From NCBI RefSeq assembly GCF_030269665.1, contig NZ_BSTS01000015.1:1-64000 (forward strand): a DNA stretch of 64,000 nucleotides. Direction: 5' to 3'. Below, piece by piece: positions 20,679-30,700 of this stretch. Made by a program: the position numbers and the translations under genes. This DNA comes from Actinomycetospora sp. NBRC 106375 (GTDB taxonomy: Bacteria > Actinomycetota > Actinomycetes > Mycobacteriales > Pseudonocardiaceae). The notes below the pieces were generated by a model, which saw nothing but the letters and a program-made list of their open reading frames with translations, did not search any database and was not told the origin of the DNA. Positions within the stretch are counted from its first letter, which is position 1; every line of letters starts with the position of its first letter.

Positions 20679-20714
20679 GTGCCCGGCGCCGAGGCCCGAG
20701 GCCGGGCCGGGCAC
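20679..20714. terminator. Probable terminator after the DUF222-HNH gene
   Basis: GTGCCCGGC at 20679-20687 pairs with GCCGGGCAC at 20706-20714 over 9 G/C-rich pairs, with an 18-base loop that itself contains self-complementary GGCC runs. It lies about 100 bases past the DUF222 stop. No U-tract follows, as is usual in actinobacteria. Just upstream (20641-20670) the octamer GCACGTCA is repeated in tandem about 3.5 times. Confidence 0.45.
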
Positions 20715-20791
20715 CAGCCCGCTGGACGAGGGGTCACTCACCGGATGCATCACGCCAGATCTCGTGGTTCTGACATGCCACACTCAGCGCC

Positions 20792-21178
20792 GTGACCGGC
20801 AGCGTGCCTGCTGACCTGCAGCAGGAGATCACGGCCGGCTTGAGGGCGGCCGGAGCACGGTTCGCGCTCCTGCACGGCAGCCGCGCTGCGGGGACCCACC
20901 GTCCCGACTCGGACGTCGACGTCGCCGCCTACTGGGGTGGATCGGCGCCGGCGTCGTTCGAGGTGCTCCTGCCGCCCGACGTCGATCTCCTCGTCCTCGA
21001 CACCGCGCCCCTGGAGATCGCCGGCCGGATCGCCGTCCACGGCGCACTGCTGTTCGACGACGACCCGCCGGTCAGGGTGCGGTGGACCGCCACGACCCGC
21101 AAGATCTACTTCGACGAACTCCCGCGCCTCGAGCGCAGCCGCCGCGAGTTCCTGGAGTCGGTGCGTCGTGGTCGATGA
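20792..21178 (+). CDS. mntA: MntA-type minimal nucleotidyltransferase (antitoxin)
   Basis: A 128-residue nucleotidyltransferase with the exact GS-x10-D-x-D active-site motif (G29-S30 ... D41-V-D43). This is the signature of MNT-domain antitoxins that oligo-AMPylate HEPN toxins (type VII toxin-antitoxin). The next gene overlaps it by 11 bases and encodes a HEPN protein with the matching target motif, which makes the assignment firm at family level. It starts at GTG 20792. The gene order is antitoxin first. It probably belongs to one transcript with the HEPN gene and the DUF2235 lipase. Confidence 0.82.
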   Translation: MTGSVPADLQQEITAGLRAAGARFALLHGSRAAGTHRPDSDVDVAAYWGGSAPASFEVLLPPDVDLLVLDTAPLEIAGRIAVHGALLFDDDPPVRVRWTATTRKIYFDELPRLERSRREFLESVRRGR

Positions 21179-21584
21179 GGTCCGCGTCGAGCGGTTGCTC
21201 CGAGCCGTCGCGGACGACCTCGCCTTCCTCCGGATCGAGGCGGGTGCCGACCGAGACCGTCGCGACGACCCGGCCTGGTTACGGGCGATCAAGTACGCCT
21301 TCGTGACCGCGATCGAGGCGTGCGTCGATGTCGCCCAGCACCTCTGTGCCTCCGAGGGGTGGGGTCCGCCGGCGACCAACGCGGACGCGATGCTCGTGCT
21401 CGGCCGACACGGCGTCCTCGAGTCCGACCTCGCCCGACAGCTCGGGCGAGCGGTGGGCTTCCGCAACGTGCTGGTGCACGCGTACGTCACCGTCGATGGC
21501 GCTCTCGTCGTGCGGCGTCTCGAGGATCTCAGCGATCTGGACGGATTCGCGTCTGCTGTCGCGCACTGGATGACCGAGGTCTGA
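21168..21584 (+). CDS. hepT: HepT-type HEPN ribonuclease toxin
   Basis: A 138-residue helical HEPN/DUF86 protein. The R-x4-H-x-Y motif is complete: R99-N-V-L-V-H104-A-Y106. In HepT toxins the Arg and His form the RNase site, and the Tyr is the residue AMPylated by the MNT partner. The start is inferred to be GTG 21168, inside the antitoxin's last codons. Six bases separate its stop from the DUF2235 start, which suggests that the lipase gene shares the transcript. With all catalytic residues present, it should be an active RNA-cleaving toxin when not modified. Confidence 0.82.
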   Translation: MVDEVRVERLLRAVADDLAFLRIEAGADRDRRDDPAWLRAIKYAFVTAIEACVDVAQHLCASEGWGPPATNADAMLVLGRHGVLESDLARQLGRAVGFRNVLVHAYVTVDGALVVRRLEDLSDLDGFASAVAHWMTEV

Positions 21585-21590
21585 CGGACG

Positions 21591-22637
21591 GTGAAGCGCC
21601 TGGTCGTCTGTTGTGACGGGACGTGGAACACGCCCGACGAGGTCGACGAGAACGGCGCCCCCTGCCCCTCGAACATCTCCCGCATCGCCCAGGCCGTCGC
21701 GGAGAAGGCCCCGGACGGCACCGCGCAGCGCCTCTTCTACGACAAGGGCGTCGGGACGAACGGACGTCTCGACCGCGTGATCGGCGGGGTGTTCGGGCGC
21801 GGCGTCGCCAAGAACGTCCGGGACGCCTACCACTTCCTGGTCGACGTCTACGAGCCCGGCGACGAGATCTTCTTCTTCGGCTTCAGCCGCGGCGCCTTCA
21901 CGGCGCGCAGCGCCGCGGGATTCGTGCGCAACTGCGGCATCCTGCGCCGCGAGCACGCCTACCGCCTCGACGACGCGTTCGCGCTGTACCGGGCGCGCGA
22001 CCCGCAGCACCACCCCACCGAGGTCGAGGCCGCGCTGTTCCGGCGGTCGTTCTCCCACGTGACGCGCATCCGCTTCATCGGGGTGTTCGACACCGTCGGC
22101 TCCCTCGGGGTCCCCCTGACCGGCCTGCCGCTCACCGATCTCGCCAACCGCCGCTACCGCTTCCACGACACGGCGCTGAGCGGCCAGGTCGACGGTGCGT
22201 TCCAGGCGCTCGCGATGCACGAGCGGCGGGGCTCGTTCGTGCCGGCGTTGTGGACCGGCGGTGCGGAGGGCCAGGAGGTCGAGCAGGTCTGGTTCACGGG
22301 CGTGCACTCCGACGTCGGCGGCGGCTACAGCGACCACCGGCTCGCCGACATCACACTCGCGTGGATGGCGGCGCGGGCCCGCCGCTACGGCCTGGCCCTG
22401 CACCTCCCCGACGACCTCGACCCCGACGCCCTCGGCCGCCGCCACGTCGCGATGGACGGCGTCTACCGGTGGCTGCCGCGCCGGCCGCGGTCACCGGTCG
22501 ACGGCACGAGCGTCGCGTCGAGCGTCGTCGACCGGCAGCGGCGCTTCCGGGATGCACCACGACCGTTCCGCACGATGCTCGGCGACCCGGCGAGGAGGAC
22601 GACCGTGGAGCACGTCGGGGGGACGCCGGAAGCCTGA
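21591..22637 (+). CDS. DUF2235 alpha/beta-hydrolase (T6SS Tle1-like phospholipase domain)
   Basis: A 348-residue DUF2235 protein. It opens with RLVVCCDGTWNT, characteristic of the family, has the nucleophile elbow GFSRG (97-101) with Ser99, then GVFDTVGSLG (Asp) and HSDVGGGY (His) for the rest of the triad. Tle1-type phospholipase effectors use this domain, but stand-alone actinobacterial copies are uncharacterised. It lacks a signal peptide and membrane helices. It follows the HepT gene by 6 bases and faces the TIR gene convergently. A second DUF2235 gene lies at 61968-63461. Confidence 0.85.
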   Translation: MKRLVVCCDGTWNTPDEVDENGAPCPSNISRIAQAVAEKAPDGTAQRLFYDKGVGTNGRLDRVIGGVFGRGVAKNVRDAYHFLVDVYEPGDEIFFFGFSRGAFTARSAAGFVRNCGILRREHAYRLDDAFALYRARDPQHHPTEVEAALFRRSFSHVTRIRFIGVFDTVGSLGVPLTGLPLTDLANRRYRFHDTALSGQVDGAFQALAMHERRGSFVPALWTGGAEGQEVEQVWFTGVHSDVGGGYSDHRLADITLAWMAARARRYGLALHLPDDLDPDALGRRHVAMDGVYRWLPRRPRSPVDGTSVASSVVDRQRRFRDAPRPFRTMLGDPARRTTVEHVGGTPEA

Positions 22638-22664
22638 CCAGGGTCCATCCGTATCTGCGCTCCG

Positions 22665-22689
22665 GTCGATGCGTCGGCCGTCGACGCAC
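22665..22689. terminator. Weak hairpin between convergent lipase and TIR genes
   Basis: In the 69-base gap between the convergent DUF2235 and TIR genes, TGCGTCG pairs with CGACGCA across a five-base loop. It could end transcription from both sides. The stem is short, so support is modest. Confidence 0.3.
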
Positions 22690-22706
22690 CTCGCGACCTC
22701 GGCACT

Positions 22707-23525
22707 TCAGCGTTCCCCGAGCATGCCCCGGAGCACGCGGACGAGTGCTTCGGTGCCGGCGGGATCGGTCCTCAGGTCGTACGCCTCCCGCTCGCACAGC
22801 GGGCGGAGCACCGGCGGGAGCTGACGTTCGCGCGGCATCGCCGCGCCGTCCACGAGGACGGGGACGACGTCGAGCTCGGCGTCGAGGGCCGACACCAGCT
22901 CGCGGCGCACCCAGTCGTCCTCGTCCTCCAGTCGTCGGCGGCCGTCGGCGGTCACGACCTCGAGCCACGACGGGCCGATCACCGCGAGGACGACGGCGGA
23001 CTCCGCGAGCTCGCGTTCGAGACGACGGGACCAGAGATCCCCGGGGCGCAGGCTCGTGTGGTCGTGGAAGACGCGGTCCGGGAAGGCGACACGGAGGGTC
23101 GAGGCCAGCCGGTCGACCGCGGGCCCCGTGTCGCCTCGCCGGTAGCTGACGAACACCGAACCCCGGCGAGGGGCGCGTGGCGGCGGCGCCGGGGCGGGCG
23201 GCGGCGGATCGGCCGACACGACCAGCGTGCCGGACGTGCGCGTCACCCTGCCGCCCGCCGCGACGTAGACGAGGCGGTGGACGGCCAGGGTGTGCGGTCC
23301 CGGCGTGTCGGCGTACACGGTCACGGAGTGGTCGTGCGTCCGGCCGGGGTCCAGTCGCCGCACCTCGATCGTTCGCGAGCCGCGCACCAACGACACCCCG
23401 CGGAGGGGACGGAGATCCAGGCGGATGTCCGAGCACGCAGCCGGGCCGGCGTTGACGAGCCGCACGGTCAGCGCCGAGGGGAGGCCGGCGACGACGCGGT
23501 CCGGCTCCACCGAGAACTCGATCAC
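22707..23525 (-). CDS. TIR-domain effector with N-terminal Ig-like domain
   Basis: A 272-residue protein. Residues 1-105 are beta-rich and resemble a CARDB/Ig-like sandwich (VRLVNAGPAACSDIRLDL). A Pro-rich linker (107-121) leads to a TIR domain (123-270) that begins SVFVSYRRGDTG, continues with VVLAVIGPSWLEV and holds DDWVRREL, in which E209 is where NAD-cleaving TIRs keep their catalytic Glu. The domain closes with VVPVLVDGAAMP. The start GTG at 23525 overlaps the zinc-ribbon stop by 4 bases (GTGA), so the two are translationally coupled. It is the last gene of the leftward operon. The likely role is an NAD-consuming or signalling effector; this is inferred from the fold only. Confidence 0.82.
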   Translation of the reverse strand: MIEFSVEPDRVVAGLPSALTVRLVNAGPAACSDIRLDLRPLRGVSLVRGSRTIEVRRLDPGRTHDHSVTVYADTPGPHTLAVHRLVYVAAGGRVTRTSGTLVVSADPPPPAPAPPPRAPRRGSVFVSYRRGDTGPAVDRLASTLRVAFPDRVFHDHTSLRPGDLWSRRLERELAESAVVLAVIGPSWLEVVTADGRRRLEDEDDWVRRELVSALDAELDVVPVLVDGAAMPRERQLPPVLRPLCEREAYDLRTDPAGTEALVRVLRGMLGER

Positions 23526-23755
23526 CGAGCGAACCTGCTCAGCCCCGGCAGGGCGAAGCGGTGGTGCTCGCGGCGGCACGACGAGCAGTGCACCGCCCAG
23601 CGGCCGCGCGTGGCGTGGCCGAGCACATCCGTGTCCCACAGCACGTACTGGTCGTCCCGGCACATCACCGCCCCGCAGTGGTGGCAGACGGCGTCGACGA
23701 CCACCTTGCCGTCGGGCCGTTCCTCCCGACCGCAGAAGGTGCACTCCCAGCTCAT
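23522..23755 (-). CDS. Small zinc-ribbon protein
   Basis: A 77-residue protein with three metal-binding clusters: C5-x2-C8, C24-x2-C27 followed by C32, and C57-x2-C60 followed by H64/H65. The spacing fits two zinc-binding treble-clef or ribbon units. There is no membrane segment. Its ATG overlaps the stop of the gene upstream by 4 bases (ATGA), and its stop overlaps the TIR gene start (GTGA). It may act as an adaptor between the large zinc-finger protein and the TIR effector. I do not recognise a named family. Confidence 0.78.
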   Translation of the reverse strand: MSWECTFCGREERPDGKVVVDAVCHHCGAVMCRDDQYVLWDTDVLGHATRGRWAVHCSSCRREHHRFALPGLSRFAR

Positions 23756-26083
23756 GATCCACTCCGTCGGAAGGCCGCGTCGACGTGCTCGACCAGCTCG
23801 TGCTCGGAGGCCGTCGAGATCTTGCCCTGCCGCGTCGCCCGTTCCAGCAGCGCACGCACCTGGGACACGATGGATCCGGCGTTCTCGGGGTCACCGTCGC
23901 CGGGCGGCGACGACGCGGGCTTCTCGAGCACGCCGCGGATGCGACCCCAGAGGTTGCGGTGCTCGTCGAGCACCCTGTCGCGCATCTCGGGCGTGGCGTG
24001 GGCGCCACGGACATGCAGCTTCACCCGGGTCACCCCACGGCCCGCGCCCGGCACGGCCGGCTCCTCACCCGTGAGCTGGATGTCGAAGTCGACCGGGTAG
24101 ACACCGAAGTAGTAACGGCCACCGATGTCCCACGAGCGGGTCAGGCTCGAGGACGTGCCCCCCACCTGCGGCCGGTTCTCCACCGTGCGCTTGACGTAGT
24201 AGCCGCCCTCGCTGAGCGCGTCCACGAGGAGCGCCACGGTGTCGTGGTCGGGAACCGTGCCGGGGAACTCGGTGGTGTCCTGGTCGCTCTCGCCCTCCGC
24301 CCTGTCCGGGACGGTGCGCATCGTCTGGTAGCGCGCCCCCTCCAGGTTCAGGTCGAGGTCGAGCAGGACGCGTGTGGTCGGCGCGGCGTTGCGGTGCCCG
24401 TGCGCGTTCCAGGGGTCCGGTCGCGTCGCGGGGCCCCTGGGCGAGGGGCGGTTCGGCGGGGCCGATCGTCGCCGCCTTGCGGCCCTCGGGGCGCTGCCCG
24501 CCGCCGGCGTAGTGCACCGCGGCGCCGGTGAGCCCGGACACCGCGCCGGTGAACCGGGCCTCGACCCGTGCGGTGAGCTCCGCGTCGTGCGGGATCGGGC
24601 CGGCCATGCGCAGGGCGAGCGGGATCGTCCCGTACGTCCTGCCCGCGGTGAACTCGTCGACCAGCCTCTTGTCCTGCTCCTGCCCGCGGCGGCGGAACCG
24701 GACGTCGACGCCCCGCAGGTTCTCCGGCTCGACCCGGACGTTCCTCCACTCGACCACGCGCGTGCCGGCGTCGTCGCGCCCGATCGTCGCGATCTCGGGA
24801 TGGGAGGGCTGCTCGATCCGCCCCCAGCTCTCGGGAATCTCGACGCGGACGAGGTCGAGCTTCCTGAGCGCCAGACCGGTCTCGTAGCGCTCCTCGCCGC
24901 GCGTACGCCAACCGACATCGAGCTCGAGCGTGCGGCGGACCGAGTCCGGGCCGATCGTCGGCGTCACCCACACGTCCACGGCCCGCGCCGCCCTCTCCGG
25001 ATCGGGGAGGTACGCCACGGTCACCGGCCACGGGCCGGTGGGCAGGGCCGCCGAGGGCAGCCCCTGGGCCGGGTCCGCGCGGGACGGCACGAGGCTCACC
25101 ACCCGGTCGCCCGTCACGATCTGCCCCGGCGTCAGGTCGAGCCGCAGCGCCCCGGGCCCCTGGAGCACGACATGACCGACCGCGACGACGTCGGCATCGG
25201 CGCCGGCGGCCTTCGCCAGGGCCGCGCCCCCGCCGGATCGGGTCCACGACGCGTCGATCCACACCTCGCCCCGGACGGTCGTCTCCGCGGTCTCGTAGCG
25301 CTGGTCGGGATGCAACCGGGCGCGCGTCTCGACCGTCTCCGTCATCCGGACCTTCCGCACATGCGGGTCGGCGGCGACGAACGCCGGGAGACGGCGCCGG
25401 CAGCGGCCGGTCGTCCGCGCTCGCGTCAGCCGCGCCCCGACGCGCCCCACGGCGACCGCGCCGAGCACCGCCGCGGGGATGAGGAACGACGAGGCGAAGG
25501 CGCCGACCGCCAGCACCCCGGTCGACCCGGCCGCGAGCAGCTCCGCGTCCCACCGGCGATCGAGGGGAAGGCACGTCGGGCAGAGATGGCGATCCTCCGC
25601 GCGGGCCTGACGGTCGGCGGCCTCCCAGCCCGGCGCAGGTGACGGCGGTGGCGTGGCCCCGAGCGCGGCGAATGCCGTCGTGGTCGCCCCGGCCACCGGC
25701 CCGGTCGTGGGCTTCGGGCGGTCCGACCGCGCGGCGCCGCCGGCGTTCCCGCCGCCCGACGAGCCCGGCGACGACGGGCGCTCATCGTCCTGCTCGTCGT
25801 CATCGTCGGCGTCGTCGGCGGGCCGGGCGCCCGGCGGCCTCACCGCATCGGGACGCGAGGCCCCGGACGCGTCCGGGCCGGCCGACGCCGCCCACGCGGT
25901 ACGCCGGATCCGCGCGGCACGACCGAAGGGGAGCCCACCGACGGGGTCGAGGATCGCGTCGTGCGCGCGGCACAGCCGCGCGCGGCATCCGCTGCAGACG
26001 GCCTCGACGGGGCCCGCGAGGCAGACATCGCACCGCGCTTCCCCGGACCGGAGCCGAACCTCGGGGTCCGGTGCGGCGGTCAT
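23752..26083 (-). CDS. Large zinc-finger/membrane beta-rich protein, apparently frameshifted
   Basis: An unrecognised protein that reads well only across a +1 shift near 24427-24445. The upstream frame gives a B-box-like finger (C18-x2-C21-x8-C30-x2-C33-x4-C38-x2-H41), an acidic/Gly-rich stretch, a second Cys pair (CPTC), a hydrophobic segment (VLAVGAFASSFLIPAAVLGAV) and beta-rich repeats with VVEWRNVRV. After a GGGGCCCC run the coding signal moves to the next frame (TRPDPWNAHGHRN, VLLDLDLNLEG, VDALSEGGYYVKRTVEN). Both parts align with successive parts of the neighbouring gene's product (26080-27609), so one full-length protein of about 777 residues was intended. The ATG at 26083 overlaps the upstream stop by 4 bases. 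Function unknown; possibly a membrane-bound sensor. Confidence 0.65.
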
Positions 26084-27609
26084 CGTCGCGACCTCAGCGG
26101 GCGGAAGCGCTCGCGGAGGGCGCGGTGGAGCTCGTTCATGCGCCGCATGAGCTGGGCGACGTCGCCGGTGGCCCACCCCCAGACGAACAGCGTGAGGTCC
26201 CCGCTGTCGAGCCGGCTCGAGTACTGGTGCTCCGTCCCCTGCTGGGAGCGCCGATGGGTCGCTGCTCGGCGGCCTCGAACGATGACCACGACACCGCTGC
26301 TCGTCGCGCCTTCACCGCGGACGCCGCGCAGGGCGGACAGGAGCTCGCCCGGACCGGGCGGGTCGTAGTTCTGCTCCGGCTCGACCTCGAACCCGAGCAT
26401 CTCGAGCACGGACTTGACGTCCCCGACGCGTCGCTGCTCGGGAACGAGCTCGTCGAAGAAGATGCTCTGGAACGGGGAGAACCGTCGGTGCGCGAACGCG
26501 TCGTCGAGGACCACCGTGCAGGTCGAGTGGACGACCGTGCGGCAGACGGGTCGCCGGGGTGGGGCGACCGGTGAGCCGGCCGCGTCGAAGAGTTTCACCT
26601 GCGTCCCGGACAGCAGGTAGCCGGGCAGTTCGACCTCGACGTGCACCGCGAGCTCGCGACGGTCGAACAGCTCACCCGGTTGCCCGAGCGCCAGGCGCAT
26701 GCGTGTCGAGCGGAAACGGTGGCGGCGCGCGTCGTTCCCGCGGTCGTCCTCGTGCTCCTCCTCGACGGCCGTCGGGATGTCGCGCCACTCGACCGAGCGC
26801 GTCGGGGCGTGGTGCTGGAACGTCACCCGTCGGCGGGAGAACCGCAGCTCCAGGGAGTCCGGGTCCGCCGAAGTGAGATGGGGGAGCTCGACCGATACCC
26901 GTCGGACGACCGGCGGCTCCACCGCTCGCCGGCGCGGCGCGTCCACCGTCACGCAGACCTCGACGGCGAGCTCGAGCTCGCCGCGGAAGGTCGCGTGCTC
27001 CATCAGCTTGTGGGCCGCGTCCATGTCGACCTGGCGGAGCTCGTCGAGGTCCAGCACCCTGCGCGCCTCGTCGTCGGTCGTGTCCGGGTCGTCGATCCCG
27101 ATCTCGCAGGAGACGGGGAAGACGTCCAGGTCCGGCTCGTCGGCCGCGCCCCACGGGCGGTAGTCAACGCGGCCCCGGGCCTCGTGCCGGCCGGTGGCGA
27201 GGTCCTCGCCGTGCGGGAACGCCGCCGGGTGGGTGGGCAGGGTGAGAGCCACGGTGTCGTGGTTCTCGCCGAGGGGTGCGGCGGCGGCGAGGTCGGTGTC
27301 CTCGTGGTCGGTGACGGCCAGCCGCCCCACGACGACCGCGTCCCGGAAGCGCAACAGCCGGCGTGTGGCCGCGGTCGACCGTGCGACGTGGCGCAGCCGC
27401 GGACCGTCGTAGGGCACCTGCCACTCGATGCTCCCCCGCGGCTGCTTCTCGCCCCATACGGTCGAGCGGTGCTCGGAGATCTCTTGGTCGAGGTGGTACT
27501 CCTCCTCGACGACCACGCGCCGCGGCTCCGCGTCGACGAAGATCTCGCGTGTGGCCACGGGCTCGGGGTCCGTCCGGCCCCTCGCGGCGGCCGGTCGTTT
27601 TCGCAGCAT
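26080..27609 (-). CDS. Beta-rich protein of unknown function, paralogue of the next gene
   Basis: A 509-residue soluble-looking protein with no recognised domain. It contains repeated beta-sandwich-like segments (VSVELPHLTSADPDSLELRF; ELAVHVEVELPGYLLSGTQV) and the motif SVEWRDI, which matches VVEWRNV in the downstream gene. A C-terminal region (VVLDDAFAHRRFSPFQSIFF, then VLEMLGFEVEPEQNYD) matches the downstream protein's C-terminus. The two are therefore divergent paralogues. No signal peptide or membrane segment is visible. It begins the chain of ATGA-coupled genes that ends in the TIR effector, so it is probably part of the same complex or pathway. Confidence 0.7.
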   Translation of the reverse strand: MLRKRPAAARGRTDPEPVATREIFVDAEPRRVVVEEEYHLDQEISEHRSTVWGEKQPRGSIEWQVPYDGPRLRHVARSTAATRRLLRFRDAVVVGRLAVTDHEDTDLAAAAPLGENHDTVALTLPTHPAAFPHGEDLATGRHEARGRVDYRPWGAADEPDLDVFPVSCEIGIDDPDTTDDEARRVLDLDELRQVDMDAAHKLMEHATFRGELELAVEVCVTVDAPRRRAVEPPVVRRVSVELPHLTSADPDSLELRFSRRRVTFQHHAPTRSVEWRDIPTAVEEEHEDDRGNDARRHRFRSTRMRLALGQPGELFDRRELAVHVEVELPGYLLSGTQVKLFDAAGSPVAPPRRPVCRTVVHSTCTVVLDDAFAHRRFSPFQSIFFDELVPEQRRVGDVKSVLEMLGFEVEPEQNYDPPGPGELLSALRGVRGEGATSSGVVVIVRGRRAATHRRSQQGTEHQYSSRLDSGDLTLFVWGWATGDVAQLMRRMNELHRALRERFRPLRSRR

Positions 27610-27732
27610 GCTGCGCCCCCCGAGGTGATGACCGGATCCCGAGTCCGAAACTCTCTGTCATCGTCGAGAGCTTCTCCGGGTCCGTCAACGCCGCCATCGG
27701 GATGAACGGTCGTCTGATGGCGACGAGCGGTA

Positions 27733-30700
27733 CTACGGCATGACGTTCCGTTGCGCTCCGGCGCGCATCAGCTCCTCCTCACCGTCCTGCGCGTCGACCT
27801 GGTCGTTCTCGGCCCAGCAGACCGACGCCAGCGACACGAGCTCCAGCCACGCCAGCGCCACGAGGCCGATCGCGACGGGCGCGCGGGCGACCATCCCGGT
27901 CCCCGCGCCGACCAGCACCGACGAGATCAGGACGATCTCCCACCGCGCCCAGCCGCCGGCAAGGGTCGCGGTGGCGCCGGCCGCGAGCAGCCCGACCGCC
28001 AGGGCGACGCCGAGACCCGGCGGGATGAACGGCGTGGTGTCGACGAGCCCGACCAGCGCCAGGACCACCGCCAGCGCGATCCCGACATAGCGGAACCGCC
28101 GGTCGCGCTCGCTCCACCCGACCGTGCGCTCGGCCGGGCCCGTCGTCGCCGCGCGGTAGGCCGTCACGCACCACACCAGGGCGAGCAGGGCGATGACGCC
28201 GCCCGCGGCCGGACGGGTCGCGCCGGGGAAGGCGGGCACGGCGACCAGCGGGACGAGCACGGTCGCGACGCCGCCGAGCGTCATCCAGGTCGCGCGCGAC
28301 AGCGCCCGCTCGCGGAAGAACCCGTACGCGTCCTGCCACGCCTCCCGCTCGGCGGCATCGCCGAGGTCGAACAGCCCCCACCGCGCGTCCTGTTTCGCGC
28401 GCAGGTGCCGCAGGAGTCCGGCGACGACGGCCAGCCCGGCCAGCCCGATCACCGCGCTCGTCCAGAAGAACGGCCGGCCCTCCCCCGGCGCGCCGAGGCC
28501 GCCCAGCAGGCCCGCCGTCGCGAACACGGCCGCGGCGACGACCATCGCGCGCACCGCGTTGACGGCCAGCGGCGCGAGGACGACGAGCGGGCGCCCGACC
28601 GCGAGCGCCGTCCGCGCCGCGCCGCGTCCCCAGCGGCTCGGCACGGCCCGCACGCCGTTCATCAGCGCCTGCCAGCTCAGGTCGGCGGCGCGGGTGGCGA
28701 GGCCGGTGAGGTAGACGGGCCGGAGGTTGCGGAAGCGCTCGGCGCCCTCGGTGGCGGGCAGGCCGCCGTCCGGCCCGGCCGCGAGCTCGCGGTCGACGGA
28801 GTCGGCGACGGCCCGTCGCAGACGGTCCAGGGCGCGGTCGTGGTCATCCGTGTCGAGCCCGTCGGACTCCGGGGCCGCGACCAGCTCGGCGGTCACCGCG
28901 TCCAGCTGCGCGGAGGTCGGCGGCGTGGCAGCCGCGCCGACGAGCACGTCCACCAGCGTCACCGCGGCGTCGCGGCGCCCCCACCACCAGTCGTTACGGC
29001 GCCACCGCGCTGCGAGGAAGCCGCTGAAGTTGGCCGCGCTGTTGCCCGCGAGCTTCGTCGAGGCGGTGAGCAGCTCGGCCGCCGATGGTGCCAGGCGCTC
29101 GTCGGCGCGCGGCCCGTCGCCGCGCAGCGTCTCCTCGATCCAGTCGCGGCGGGCGGCGGCCACGAGGTGCGGGAACCGCGTCGGGTCGGGGACCGCGGCG
29201 TTGCCGCCGACGACGTGGACGTCGACGAGCGCGCTGGTGGCGGGGACGGCGTCGGCGGCGGTGAACGCGGAGACGATCGTCGGGAGGTCGGTGCCCTCCC
29301 CGTCCACCGCGAGGACGGCGTAGCCGTGGAGGCGCCCGGCGACGAGGTCCGGGTCGTCGCGCATGTCCGGGGTGAGGTCGGCGAGCTCCTGGCGCCGACG
29401 CTCGAGCGACTCCCAGAGGAGGGCCGTCGCGCGCGGGTCGACGGCGTCGCCCGACGCGACGTAGCGCCCGACCTCGACGAGCACGTCCTCCTCGTTCATC
29501 ACCCCGTTCTGGACGATCGCGGCGGCCGCGGTCGCCCGGTCGCTCGGGGCGCCGCCGAGCGTCGCGACCGCGGCGCGCAGCCGCGTCGTGGCGAGGTCGG
29601 CGGCGGGCGTGCCGTCGGGGAACGACCAGTAGCACGCGAGGAACCCGCGCTCCTGACGCTGCCGGAACACGCGGCACAGCAGCCGCACGCGGTAGAGGTG
29701 GCGCTTGATCGCGGCGAGGCGGTCGCCGTCCTTCGGGCGGGCGCGGTCCTGCAGGCGCCGGGTCCAGTCGATGAGCAGGGCGGTCGCGTCGGCGAGCGCG
29801 ACGACGTCGTGGCAGCGGCTCCCCCGCGCCGCCCCGTCCGCGAACGCCGCGGCCACCCGCGTCTCGTCGAGGTCGACGGCGAGCGCCGGCACGGCCAGCG
29901 CGTCGTAGGGCGACCGGAGCTGCGCCTGGGCCGGGGCCCGCAGCAGCTCCAGCGCCCAGCGCGCGTCGGCGCGGTCGCGGATGCGGGCGTACTCCTCGGG
30001 GCCCGGCACCTCGAGCTGCGCGGCCGACGCCAGCACGGCAAAGCGGCCGTCGATCGCGCCCTCACGCTCGTTGTGGGTGCGGATCGCGTCGAGCTCGTCG
30101 GAGAGCTGCTCGCCGCGGCCCCGGATCGTCGTCACCCGCCGCACGACGGCGACCGCGCCGCCGAAGGCGTTCGGCGGGGTCGTCGGCGAGGCCGGGTCGG
30201 GGTCGAGGAACAGCAGCGTGCGGTGGGTGGGGCCGCCCGCGGGCATCGCCTGGATGGCCCGCAGCGCGCGGTCCACGGGGATGTTGTCGAGCACGCCGCC
30301 GTCGACGACGTGGTACGGCGGCACCTCACTCTCCCCCGCCCCGGCCGGCCGGTGCGCGCCGAACCACCGCGACATCTCCACCGGCGCGAGATCCCCGCTG
30401 CCGGTGGCCGTCGTCGCGTACGGCGGGCTCGTGCTGCGGACCCGGGCCGGCTCGAAGGCGTAGGGGAACGACGACGTCGTGCGGCCCGCGTAGGCGAAGG
30501 TCTCGAGCGTCCGGTCGGCGGGCTGCGGGTCGCGCAGGGCGGCGAGGTCGGGCAGGTCGGTCATCGGGTTCTCGGTCGCCGGCCCGAGGGCCGGCGCCGG
30601 ACGCCGGTCGAGGTGGATGTGCCCGCGGCCGTCGCGCGCGTTCGCCTCCTCGCCCGGGCCGGCGTCGAGCACGGTCGCCGACAGATCGACGCTGACGTTC

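Noticed and set aside
24065-24430. Continuation of the upstream frame of the zinc-finger gene to its own stop
   Set aside because: After the G4C4 run the reading becomes Arg/Pro/Gly-rich, whereas the neighbouring frame matches the paralogue.
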